From an uncultured Clostridiaceae bacterium (GTDB lineage: Bacteria > Bacillota > Clostridia > Lachnospirales > Lachnospiraceae), in assembly GCA_958441075.1 (NCBI GenBank), contig CAUCBQ010000033.1, positions 1 through 15,743 on the forward strand: a DNA stretch of 15,743 nt. Reading direction: 5' to 3'. A program made the translations under genes and the position numbers. A model generated the notes under the pieces. It searched no databases. It was not told the origin of the DNA and saw only the letters and a program-made list of their open reading frames with translations. This document shows, in pieces, positions 1 through 6,040 of this stretch; position 1 is the stretch's first letter, and every line of letters starts with the position of its first letter.

Positions 1-1139
1 CAGCAGATGAGTGCAGCCCTTACCCGATCATTGAGTTTTATGATGCGGAAAATGTCAATTATGTATACAGTCATTCCCGGCTTAAGGAGATTAAATTCTA
101 TACGGGTTACAGATCTGGAAGCAAGGAGCTGCGGCTGGAAGAAACTTATGGATACGGGTACATCAAGTACAGGCTGTATGATGATTATGGCCGGGAGGTA
201 TCCTTGAAGCAGCTTCCGGAAACGGCGCACTTGATGGATATCGGGATAGAGGGGGATCTGATGCTGGCAGTCCCGCTTAAGATATTTTCATCAATCAAGT
301 ATAAGTACCGAGGAAAAGCGTTATTTGACGGAAAAACTGATGTATTGGACGGCTTGGACGAGGTGATAAGCCAGTGGATGGATGCGATCCGGATGGGACG
401 CATTAAACGTTACATACCAGAGAATCTGATACCAAGAGATCCAGTTAACGGAAAGATGCTTCCAGCCAATCCATTTGACAATGACTTTATTGCCATCGGG
501 GATAATATGGCAGAGAAATCCAATCAGCAGGTGGAGATTTCACAGCCCCAGATTTCCTACGAGGCATATGTCAGCAGCTATGCCAGTTTTCTGGATATGG
601 TATTGCAAGGTATCATGTCCCCGTCCACTTTGGGAATTGATCTTAAAAAGACAGACAATGCCGAATCACAGAGGGAGAAAGAAAAGGTGACACTCCATGT
701 GCGGAATAAGATTGTAGACGCTTTGAATGAAACTCTTCCAAAGCTGATTCAGGTGGTATTACAATGTTATGATCTGATGTGTGGGAAAGCACCAGGGGAG
801 TATGAGCCGACAGTAAAATTCGGTGAATACGCTTCTCCTGATTTTGGTACCACAGTAGAGACAGTGGGAAAAGCCAAACAGTACGGCGTAATGTCCCTGG
901 AAACCTCTGTGGATCAGCTGTATGGAGATACTTGGACACAGGAAGAAAAGGACGCAGAGGTGGAACGCCTGAAAATAGAACAGGGTATTGCAGAGCTGGA
1001 AGAGCCGGGGATCAATCAGTCCGCCGGTTCTTTTCGGTTGAATACGGAAGGAGGTAGATCAGATGGTGGTGACAATGGGGGAAAAGGTCTGGGTGGTGAA
1101 TCAGGAACGGTACAAGAGCCTTTTGGCGTTGGGAAGTGA
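1..1139 (+). CDS. Phage portal protein, SPP1 gp6-like (5' end outside window)
   Basis: The reading frame is open from base 3 to the TGA at 1137-1139, so the gene begins upstream and 378 residues are visible; portals of this family are usually about 450-500 aa, so roughly the first fifth is missing. The protein forms the dodecameric ring at one capsid vertex through which DNA is packaged and to which the neck attaches. Recognition rests on the central region: DEVISQWMDAIRMGRIKRY, then IPRDP and NPFDNDFIAIG, then a helical stretch with LQGIMSPSTLGIDLKKTDNA followed by a charged helix, as in Gp6-type portals next to minor capsid protein 2. The C-terminal 40 or so residues are Gly/Ser-rich and probably disordered. 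Their DNA is also the 5' end of the next ORF in another frame. Family and position (upstream of minor capsid, scaffold and capsid genes) agree. Function is inferred from remembered family patterns, not a search. Confidence 0.88.
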   Translation, partial: ADECSPYPIIEFYDAENVNYVYSHSRLKEIKFYTGYRSGSKELRLEETYGYGYIKYRLYDDYGREVSLKQLPETAHLMDIGIEGDLMLAVPLKIFSSIKYKYRGKALFDGKTDVLDGLDEVISQWMDAIRMGRIKRYIPENLIPRDPVNGKMLPANPFDNDFIAIGDNMAEKSNQQVEISQPQISYEAYVSSYASFLDMVLQGIMSPSTLGIDLKKTDNAESQREKEKVTLHVRNKIVDALNETLPKLIQVVLQCYDLMCGKAPGEYEPTVKFGEYASPDFGTTVETVGKAKQYGVMSLETSVDQLYGDTWTQEEKDAEVERLKIEQGIAELEEPGINQSAGSFRLNTEGGRSDGGDNGGKGLGGESGTVQEPFGVGK

Positions 1140-1284
1140 GCAGGTTCCTTTTGGGGTGTACGCTATTGAAAAGGATGGACAGGCAGAAATGCGTTTCGAT
1201 CATTGCAAGAGCATTACCCAGCTGAAAAGGCTGATTCGCCAATTCAAGGTGGCGGGCTATAAGGTATACGCAAATGGGAGGTGA
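1063..1284 (+). CDS. Small conserved-looking phage protein between portal and minor capsid genes
   Basis: A 73-aa ORF that begins 77 bp inside the portal gene in another frame. The start at ATG 1063 is supported by AAGGAGGT at 1048-1055, 7 nt upstream; an in-frame ATG at 1075 (MGEKVW) has no comparable site. It ends at TGA 1282-1284, overlapping the GTG/SD region of the minor capsid gene. The sequence is basic (LKRLIRQFKVAGYKVYANGR at the C-terminus), has one Cys, and shows no signal peptide or membrane segment. I do not recognise a family. Because it has its own strong ribosome binding site and continues 145 bp past the portal stop, I consider it real. A small accessory head protein is possible from position alone. 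Confidence 0.7.
   Translation: MVVTMGEKVWVVNQERYKSLLALGSEQVPFGVYAIEKDGQAEMRFDHCKSITQLKRLIRQFKVAGYKVYANGR
1276..1283 (+). promoter_or_regulatory. Shine-Dalgarno GGGAGGTG with ambiguous start for the minor capsid gene
   Basis: GGGAGGTG lies at 1276-1283. The in-frame GTG (1281-1283) that would give MIPLTEYD sits inside this site, which is too close for normal initiation from it. The in-frame CTG at 1290-1292 has near-ideal spacing (8 nt from GGAGG) and would give MTEYD. The next in-frame ATG is at 1350, beyond the N-terminal LTEYDI residues typical of the family. Upstream translation ends here (TGA 1282-1284), so reinitiation or coupling is also possible. Confidence 0.5.
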
Positions 1285-3026
1285 TTCCTCTGACAGAATA
1301 CGATATCACAGCTGCCTTTAAGGCTATTGAGGATGAGCTGATCGCTTCCATGATCCGTAACATGGACCGTCACAGGGCCGAGGAAACAAAAGAGGGCTAT
1401 GAATGGTCTATGTGGCAGACTGAGCAGCTTAAGGCCTTAGAGAAGTATAAGCGGAACAACCAGAAGAAGTACAAGAAGCAGTTCCAGAAGATAAATGGTG
1501 AAATTGACCTTCTGATCCGAAAGGCCAGAGAGACAGGGAATATGCAGCAGGAAATAAAAATCCTGGAGGCGATTAAAAAGGGGTTTCCGGCCAAGAAGAT
1601 CAGTAAGGGCATGGCAGGAGAGTTCTTCCGCCTGAATGACCGAAAGCTGGAAGCCTTGATTGAGGCCACTATCCACGATATGGAGAAGGCCGAAACTGCG
1701 ATTCTGCGCAAGGCAGAGGATGATTACAGGCAGGCAATCTATAACGCTCAGGTATATGCCAATACAGGCGCAGGAACCTATGAGAAGGCTGTGGATATGG
1801 CTACGAAGGATATGTTATCCCGTGGCCTTAACTGCGTGCAGTATGCCAATGGAGCCCGTCATACGTTGGCTGATTATGCCGATATGGCTATACGGACAGC
1901 CAGTAAGCGGGCTTACCTGCAAGGCGAGGGAGAGAAGCGGCAGGAATGGGGAATAGCCACGGTAATTGTCAACAAGCGTGGAAATCCCTGCCCCAAGTGT
2001 CTCCCGTTTTGCGGGAAGGTTCTGATTGATGATGTGTGGAGCGGCGGCCCTGAGGACGGGGTGGATCTGGAAACTGGGAAGAAATATCCTCTGATGAGTT
2101 ATGCAATCAGCTGTGGCCTCTACCATCCACGTTGTAAGGACAGCCACACAACCTATTTCCCTGGAATTTCAACAGCTGATGATACATGGACAAAAGAAGA
2201 ATTGGAGGCCATCGGACAGGAATACGAAGCAGAACAGAAACAGCAGTATGCGAAGCGACAGGAAGAGAAGTATGATCGACTGGCTAAGTATTCACTGGAT
2301 GCGGAGAATAAAAAACAGTATGGAATAAAAGCTAAGAATTTACATGAGCAATACGAGAGTGATATTTTTAGCCGATTTAAAAAACTGTTTTCAGGTGGAA
2401 ATTCTGACTTGGAACAGGTTCAGATGAAATTTGTGAAGAAAGTAAACGAAAATCCAATACAGCCAGTTCAAAAAATACTTTTGAATTCATATTCTCGGGT
2501 TAAAATTAAAAAATGGGATAAACCAAGTTCTCGATTTGATGATAGAAATTGGTGCATTATGATAGGAAATTCTATAGATGATACAACAATCGCTCATGAA
2601 TTATTTCATGAAATAGACTCCACATATGAAATATCTCAAAATAGATACCTTCTTGTTGCACTGGAAAAAGACTCTGACCTGATAATAAGAAGGGCAAAAG
2701 AGTATGGAAATGATGTAGCTGGTATGGTAAAATCGTTGTATCCAGAAGAATTTATAAAGACAGATACAGGCCGTATGGTTATTAAGGCAGAGCACAGAGG
2801 ATTATCTGATATTCTGCATGGACTTTCTTATGGTGAGATTGACATGGGATATGGTCATAGGAGGCCTGGATATTGGGAAAAAAATCTTAATATAGAAAGA
2901 GAAACTTGGGCTCAGATCGGACGCTCGTTATATCAAAATAATCCTAAGGATATAGAGATGATTCGCTATTTATTGCCGAACACATATAAAAGAGTGTTAG
3001 AAATTCTTGAGGAGGTGGCCTACTGA
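1281..3026 (+). CDS. Minor capsid protein 2 (MuF-like) with C-terminal HExxH metallopeptidase-like domain
   Basis: A 581-aa head protein. Residues 1 to about 340 match the Phage_min_cap2/SPP1 gp7-MuF type: the N-terminal LTEYDITAAFKAIEDELI, a Lys-rich helical part, then a Cys/His cluster with C237, C240 and C244 and a HPRC...H motif (H282, C285, H289) followed by TTYFPG. From about residue 345 (about nt 2310) the DNA turns AT-rich and the protein becomes unlike the head domain. It carries HELFH at residues 439-443 (nt 2595-2609), the HExxH zinc signature, and E541 in ETWAQ, placed like the third zinc ligand (EAFA-type) of gluzincin-like phage domains, ending in PNTYKRVLEIL. Such proteins sit inside the capsid and can be ejected with DNA. 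The extra domain could be a polymorphic MuF effector or a virion maturation protease; no other prohead protease gene is visible here. The stop overlaps the next ATG (TGATG). The start is uncertain (GTG 1281 or CTG 1290). Confidence 0.88.
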   Translation: MIPLTEYDITAAFKAIEDELIASMIRNMDRHRAEETKEGYEWSMWQTEQLKALEKYKRNNQKKYKKQFQKINGEIDLLIRKARETGNMQQEIKILEAIKKGFPAKKISKGMAGEFFRLNDRKLEALIEATIHDMEKAETAILRKAEDDYRQAIYNAQVYANTGAGTYEKAVDMATKDMLSRGLNCVQYANGARHTLADYADMAIRTASKRAYLQGEGEKRQEWGIATVIVNKRGNPCPKCLPFCGKVLIDDVWSGGPEDGVDLETGKKYPLMSYAISCGLYHPRCKDSHTTYFPGISTADDTWTKEELEAIGQEYEAEQKQQYAKRQEEKYDRLAKYSLDAENKKQYGIKAKNLHEQYESDIFSRFKKLFSGGNSDLEQVQMKFVKKVNENPIQPVQKILLNSYSRVKIKKWDKPSSRFDDRNWCIMIGNSIDDTTIAHELFHEIDSTYEISQNRYLLVALEKDSDLIIRRAKEYGNDVAGMVKSLYPEEFIKTDTGRMVIKAEHRGLSDILHGLSYGEIDMGYGHRRPGYWEKNLNIERETWAQIGRSLYQNNPKDIEMIRYLLPNTYKRVLEILEEVAY

Positions 3027-3205
3027 TGTATCACGGTCCAAAGAGTAAGGAACTTCTTGAGTTGCGAATTCAATATGAAAAGATATTTGGCTATGATCCA
3101 AATGGGGATATGGAAATTGAAATAGCAGATCATGGAGAGTATGTTTCTTTATTGAAAAAATGTATTGAAGAAAGAAAAGATATGTTTGAGGTTTTGGAAA
3201 TATAG
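3026..3205 (+). CDS. 59-aa acidic protein, candidate immunity/partner of the HExxH domain
   Basis: ATG 3026 overlaps the minor capsid stop (TGATG), and GAGGAGGTGG at 3009-3018 provides a strong ribosome binding site with good spacing. The product has 59 residues, is acidic and likely helical, with a FGYDPNGDMEIEIADHGEY core and a LLKKCIEERKDMFEVLEI end; no signal peptide or membrane segment is seen. Its DNA is as AT-rich as the preceding C-terminal domain and unlike the genes on either side. A terminator-like hairpin follows 2 nt after the stop. The small acidic product, its tight coupling directly behind a toxin-like domain, and the shared base composition suggest an immunity protein that protects the lysogen. 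This is inference; I recognise no family with certainty. It could instead be a small head protein. Confidence 0.72.
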   Translation: MYHGPKSKELLELRIQYEKIFGYDPNGDMEIEIADHGEYVSLLKKCIEERKDMFEVLEI

Positions 3206-3207
3206 AT

Positions 3208-3238
3208 ACCACCAGTCAGTAATGGCCGGTGGTTTTTT
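3208..3238 (+). terminator. Terminator-like hairpin behind the minor capsid/59-aa cassette
   Basis: ACCACC (3208-3213) pairs with GGTGGT (3228-3233). Inside lie one A/C mismatch, three further pairs (GTC with GGC, one G-U) and a 6-nt loop. A run of six T (3233-3238) follows directly. This fits a modest rho-independent terminator located inside the structural operon. It could attenuate transcription of downstream head genes or be a relic of the inserted cassette's original context. Confidence 0.55.
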
Positions 3239-3253
3239 GTATCCATTTTTAGC

Positions 3254-3269
3254 GTTGCGACGTCGCAAC
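3254..3269. repeat. Perfect 16-bp palindrome upstream of the 50-aa ORF
   Basis: GTTGCGACGTCGCAAC reads identically on both strands. It ends 1 nt before the ribosome binding site GGAAGGAGAG (3271-3280) of the ORF starting at 3285. It could be an operator for a dimeric DNA-binding protein, a methylation or recombination site, or an RNA structure affecting translation. I see no second copy in the window. Confidence 0.6.
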
Positions 3270-3284
3270 AGGAAGGAGAGAATT

Positions 3285-3437
3285 ATGGGTAGATTTTTAA
3301 GATGGCTGAAACGGTTCTTCTGTCGGGCAAAGCCTGGATGTGAACACCAGTATAGAAAGCACTGGTGCCGCCGCCATGGCCCTTATGGTGGATATGTGAG
3401 GCGGTGTGCGAAATGCGGAAAGGAAATCGAGAGATGA
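3285..3437 (+). CDS. 50-aa basic Cys/His-rich protein, possible small zinc-binding protein
   Basis: ATG 3285 is preceded by GGAAGGAGAG (3271-3280), which decides the start; the same frame is open further upstream, but that part overlaps the 59-aa ORF and the hairpin. The product is strongly basic (many Arg/Lys) with Cys13, C19-x-H21, C28, and a C41-x2-C44 pair near the end, so a small zinc-binding fold is possible. The N-terminus (GRFLRWLKRFF) is amphipathic and basic. The gene ends in an ATGA overlap with the next ORF. It is not a recognisable structural protein; with its neighbour it looks like an accessory (moron-like) insertion between the minor capsid and scaffold genes. I do not recognise a family. 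Confidence 0.6.
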   Translation: MGRFLRWLKRFFCRAKPGCEHQYRKHWCRRHGPYGGYVRRCAKCGKEIER

Positions 3438-3700
3438 GTGAGTGTAAGAGAGAAATGAGATTAGATGATACAGCTGAGATGATGAGCAGCCCAGATTATA
3501 AGGAACGCTTTAGGGCTGAGTATTGTCAGGTTGCGATCCGATACCACAAGCTGAAAGCTATGCTGGATAAATGGGATCAGGGTATGCTGGACTTTAAACC
3601 GACCTGCCCCAGAAGCATTTACAGTATGCAGGTAAAAGCTATGACGGATTATATTGCGGTTCTGGAAGCACGGGCAGTAATGGAAGGCATAGAGCTTTAG
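3434..3700 (+). CDS. 88-aa accessory phage protein, crAss001_48-like (tentative)
   Basis: ATG 3434 overlaps the preceding stop (ATGA) and has a weaker AAAGGAAA upstream; the frame is open further 5' but would run inside the 50-aa ORF. The product has 88 residues, is mostly helical and starts MSECKREMRLDD. The middle (RFRAEYCQVAIRYHKLKAML) and the end (YSMQVKAMTDYIAVLEARA) resemble small phage proteins of the crAss001_48-related type, in which a residue-length helix, a loop and a second helix ending in a YxxxLxxR pattern are typical. That assignment is from memory and tentative. Such proteins are usually found in accessory rather than head regions, which makes its place here notable. Function unknown. 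Confidence 0.68.
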   Translation: MSECKREMRLDDTAEMMSSPDYKERFRAEYCQVAIRYHKLKAMLDKWDQGMLDFKPTCPRSIYSMQVKAMTDYIAVLEARAVMEGIEL

Positions 3701-3809
3701 CCATAGCAAGTCATAGAATTAGTCATAGACACGTAGGCGGTGCCTGGGTGTTATTTTAACGCCTTTTTTCGGCAGGCGTTAAAGAACCGGAAGAAAGGAA
3801 GGTATCATA
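3701..3809 (+). other. Scaffold gene leader with a 9-bp hairpin
   Basis: This 109-nt stretch has no gene. TTTAACGCC (3755-3763) pairs perfectly with GGCGTTAAA (3775-3783) around an 11-nt loop that holds a six-T run. No T tract follows the stem on either strand, so it is not a standard terminator. GCCTG (3742-3746) could pair instead with CAGGC (3773-3777), so an alternative fold exists. Just after the 88-aa gene, AGTCATAG occurs twice, 12 bp apart (3709-3716, 3721-3728). The scaffold ribosome binding site (AAGGAAGG, about 3795-3802) follows the hairpin. Confidence 0.5.
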
Positions 3810-4412
3810 ATGACGCAGGAACAGTTTGAAGCCCTTGGCATTGAGAAATCTCTTGCCAAGAAGGCCGCAGAGGAATCCAAAAAGGAGCTGGAGGGGTATG
3901 TAGCAAAGGACACATACGACCAGACAGAGCAGCAGCGTAAACAGCTGGAAACCTCAGTCAGCGACTACAAGACCCAGCTGGAGGCATTAAAAACGACTGC
4001 CGGGGACAATGCAGCGCTTACCCAGCAGATCACAGACTTCCAGAATCAGATCAAGCAGAAGGATCAGGAACATCAGAAAGAGATTACGGATCTTAAGCTG
4101 ACGAACGCTATTAAACTTGCTATTTCCGCATCCGCACAGGACAGCGATCTGGTAGCCGGTCTGGTTGACAGAAACAAGCTTATCCTTGGAGAGGATGGAA
4201 AAGTAACCGGTCTGGATGAGCAGGTAAAGGCCCTGAAAGAAAGTAAGCCATTCCTGTTTAAGGCGGAGCAGAAACCCGCTGCAAAGAAAGGCTTCTTCCC
4301 CATCGGAGCCAAGGATGCAGATGGGGGCAATGGCGGGGAAGGTGGCCGTATGACAATGAAGGAAGCGATCGAAGCCAAATTAGGCATGGGCGCAGATGAG
4401 AAAGGAGAGTAA
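3810..4412 (+). CDS. Phage scaffold protein, GP20-like minor structural protein
   Basis: A 200-aa protein starting at ATG 3810 behind AAGGAAGG. It opens with MTQEQFEALGIEKSLAKKAA, followed by a long Lys/Glu/Gln-rich coiled coil (about residues 20-95: QQRKQLETSVSDYKTQLEAL and on). After it come a TNAIKLAISASAQDSDLVAGL segment and a LVDRNKLILGEDGKVTGLDEQ segment, then a Gly/Ala-rich C-terminus. This order is typical of phage GP20 scaffolds, which shape the prohead around the portal and then leave or are degraded. Position directly before the major capsid gene (6 nt gap) supports it. The extreme C-terminus probably docks on the capsid protein, as in other scaffolds (inference). Confidence 0.9.
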   Translation: MTQEQFEALGIEKSLAKKAAEESKKELEGYVAKDTYDQTEQQRKQLETSVSDYKTQLEALKTTAGDNAALTQQITDFQNQIKQKDQEHQKEITDLKLTNAIKLAISASAQDSDLVAGLVDRNKLILGEDGKVTGLDEQVKALKESKPFLFKAEQKPAAKKGFFPIGAKDADGGNGGEGGRMTMKEAIEAKLGMGADEKGE

Positions 4413-4418
4413 AAAATA

Positions 4419-5372
4419 ATGGCGATTACACTTGAAGAAGCAAAAAAGAATGTGCAGGATGACCTGCAGATGGGCGTAATTGATGAGTTCCAGAAATCCA
4501 ACTGGATTTTGGAGCACATTCCATTCGATGATGCAGTATCACCGACTGGCGGAGGAGCAACACCAAGTTACAGTTATACCCGTCTTAAGACACAGCCAAC
4601 TGCACAGTTCCGTGAGATCAACAAGGAATACACCCCATCAGAGGTAACCAAAGAACGCCACACAGTTGAAATCAAGGTGTTTGGTGGCTCCTATGAGATT
4701 GACCGTGTGATTGCAAGCATGGGAGGTATTGTAAGCGAGGTAGAGCTGCAGCAGGCCCAGAAGATCAAGGCGGCGCAGGCACTGTTTAATGATACCTTTA
4801 TTAATGGCGATTCCGGGACGGATTCCAAGGCTTTTGATGGACTGGAGAAAGCGCTGACCGGAAGCTCCACTGAGTACAACAATGATGGGGTAATCGACTT
4901 ATCTACCTCTGAACTGATTACTCAGAATTATCAGTATTTTCTGGATATGCTGGATGAATTTCTTGGCGGTTTGGATGGAACCCCTTCTTGTATTATGGGA
5001 AACACAAAGCTGATCGCAAAGATTCGTGCCTGTGCGAGACGTGCCAGTATGTATCAGATAACAAAAGACAACTGGGGAAATCAGGTGGAGAGCTACGGCG
5101 GTATTCCGTTTGTAGACATGAAAACAAAGCCGGGAACAAATGACGATGTTGTAAAGACGGGAGAAGACGGGAAAACCTCTTTGTATGTAGCAAGACTGGC
5201 TATGGATGGACTTCACGCAGTTTCTTTCGCAGGCGCGGCCCCTGTCCAGACCTGGCTTCCTGATTTTTCTACTGCCGGAGCTGTAAAGAAAGGCGAAGTG
5301 GAAATGAATGCAGCCATTGCACTAAAAGCATCTAAGGCGGCAGGCGTATTCCGTAACATCAAAGTGAAATAG
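4419..5372 (+). CDS. Major capsid protein, HK97 fold
   Basis: A 317-aa protein starting at ATG 4419 behind GAAAGGAGAG. It opens with MAITLEEAKKNVQDD and has a long extended N-arm. Features of HK97-fold capsid proteins include the E-loop-like region around TRLKTQPTAQFREINKEYTP, a spine-helix segment (VELQQAQKIKAAQALFNDTF, INGD), a SCIMGNTKLIAKIRA stretch, and the late ESYGGIPFVDMK and NIKVK end. The product forms the icosahedral shell by copolymerising with the upstream scaffold. Its short length suggests no N-terminal delta domain, in line with a separate scaffold gene and no obvious prohead protease gene. Confidence comes from sequence pattern and gene order. Confidence 0.92.
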   Translation: MAITLEEAKKNVQDDLQMGVIDEFQKSNWILEHIPFDDAVSPTGGGATPSYSYTRLKTQPTAQFREINKEYTPSEVTKERHTVEIKVFGGSYEIDRVIASMGGIVSEVELQQAQKIKAAQALFNDTFINGDSGTDSKAFDGLEKALTGSSTEYNNDGVIDLSTSELITQNYQYFLDMLDEFLGGLDGTPSCIMGNTKLIAKIRACARRASMYQITKDNWGNQVESYGGIPFVDMKTKPGTNDDVVKTGEDGKTSLYVARLAMDGLHAVSFAGAAPVQTWLPDFSTAGAVKKGEVEMNAAIALKASKAAGVFRNIKVK

Positions 5373-5384
5373 GAGGTATAAGGC

Positions 5385-5645
5385 ATGAAGGTGTATAGCC
5401 CTAACAAAGATTATGCCGGAGTGTCGGCATCAGTGCCATTTTGCGGCGGAGTAGGGGAAACGGATGATCCATATCTGTTAGATTGGTTCAGGAAACACGG
5501 TTATACAGTGGAAGAGACTGGGGATGCGGGAGCATCTGAACATGAGGATGAACCTGAACTTGCGAAAGAGTCCGAAAAATCAGAAGAACCCAAACCGTCC
5601 AAAGAACCCGGCAAAAAGGTGTCATCCAAGAAAGCAGGTGAGTGA
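5385..5645 (+). CDS. Small post-capsid protein with charged C-terminal tail
   Basis: An 86-aa protein from ATG 5385, with AGGAGGT at 5371-5377. Residues 1-45 form a small conserved-looking module (NPFGV-like pattern: PNKDYAGVSASVPFCGGVGE, then TDDPYLLDWFRKHGYTVEE), in which the WFRKHGYTVEE part resembles a small helix-extension motif found in phage proteins that follow capsid genes. Residues 46-86 are a low-complexity Glu/Lys/Pro/Ser tail, probably disordered. It may be a minor head decoration or assembly protein, but I know of no proven role. Its end overlaps by spacing only (1 nt before the next ATG). Confidence 0.78.
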   Translation: MKVYSPNKDYAGVSASVPFCGGVGETDDPYLLDWFRKHGYTVEETGDAGASEHEDEPELAKESEKSEEPKPSKEPGKKVSSKKAGE

Positions 5646-5646
5646 T

Positions 5647-6033
5647 ATGGCATATGAGCCATACGCTGCACCTGATTTTTATTTGCGTGAGTACGGCGGG
5701 AGCCTGATACCGGAGGATAAGCTTTCCAGCGCTCTCCGGCAGGCATCCCGCCACATTGATTCCCTGACCTTCAACCGGATTGTGGGCCGGGGAATCTCTG
5801 ATCTTACACCATTTCAGCAGGATCTGATCCGGGAGGTGGTCTGCCAGCAGGCGGATTTTGAGTATGAAAATGCGGACGAGATCAGCACGATCCTGCAAAG
5901 CTACAGTATCAACGGCGTATCCGCTCAATTTGGCAGCTCCTGGAATGTGCATACGGAACAGGGAGTTGCCATGAAGAGAGATGTATATGCTCTGCTGTGT
6001 CAGACAGGCCTATGCTGCAGGGAATTGAGGTGA
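5647..6033 (+). CDS. Head-tail connector (adaptor) protein, gp6/gp15-like
   Basis: A 128-aa protein. ATG 5647 lies just after the previous stop with AGGTGA upstream; the frame is open 123 bp further 5' but that part lies in the preceding gene. The sequence is mostly helical: YAAPDFYLREYGG, then ALRQASRHIDSLTFNRI, then a FQQDLIREVVCQQADFEYE helix and a C-terminal segment with four Cys residues (LLCQTGLCCREL). The pattern of ASRHIDSLTFNRI followed by a long helix is that of the small HK97 gp6/SPP1 gp15 adaptors, which bind below the portal ring after DNA packaging. Position as first gene after the capsid pair supports this. Confidence 0.8.
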   Translation: MAYEPYAAPDFYLREYGGSLIPEDKLSSALRQASRHIDSLTFNRIVGRGISDLTPFQQDLIREVVCQQADFEYENADEISTILQSYSINGVSAQFGSSWNVHTEQGVAMKRDVYALLCQTGLCCRELR

Positions 6034-6040
6034 TTATTAT

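Noticed and set aside
3165..3284. Upstream extension of the 50-aa ORF to ATG 3165
   Set aside because: It would overlap the 59-aa ORF and pass through the hairpin and palindrome; ATG 3285 has the clear ribosome binding site.
3365..3433. Upstream extension of the 88-aa ORF to ATG 3365
   Set aside because: The added residues (MPPPWPLWW...) come from another frame of the 50-aa ORF; ATG 3434 gives the usual ATGA coupling.
3702..3728. Three CATAG units as a possible iteron or CRISPR-like array
   Set aside because: Units are only 5-8 bp, too short and too few; probably chance or a weak remnant repeat.
3755..3783. Reading the scaffold leader hairpin as a rho-independent terminator
   Set aside because: No T run follows the stem on either strand; the T run lies in the loop.
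5488..5952. Minus-strand open frame (154 aa) opposite the post-capsid and connector genes
   Set aside because: Covers two forward genes with strong ribosome binding sites; no plausible product.
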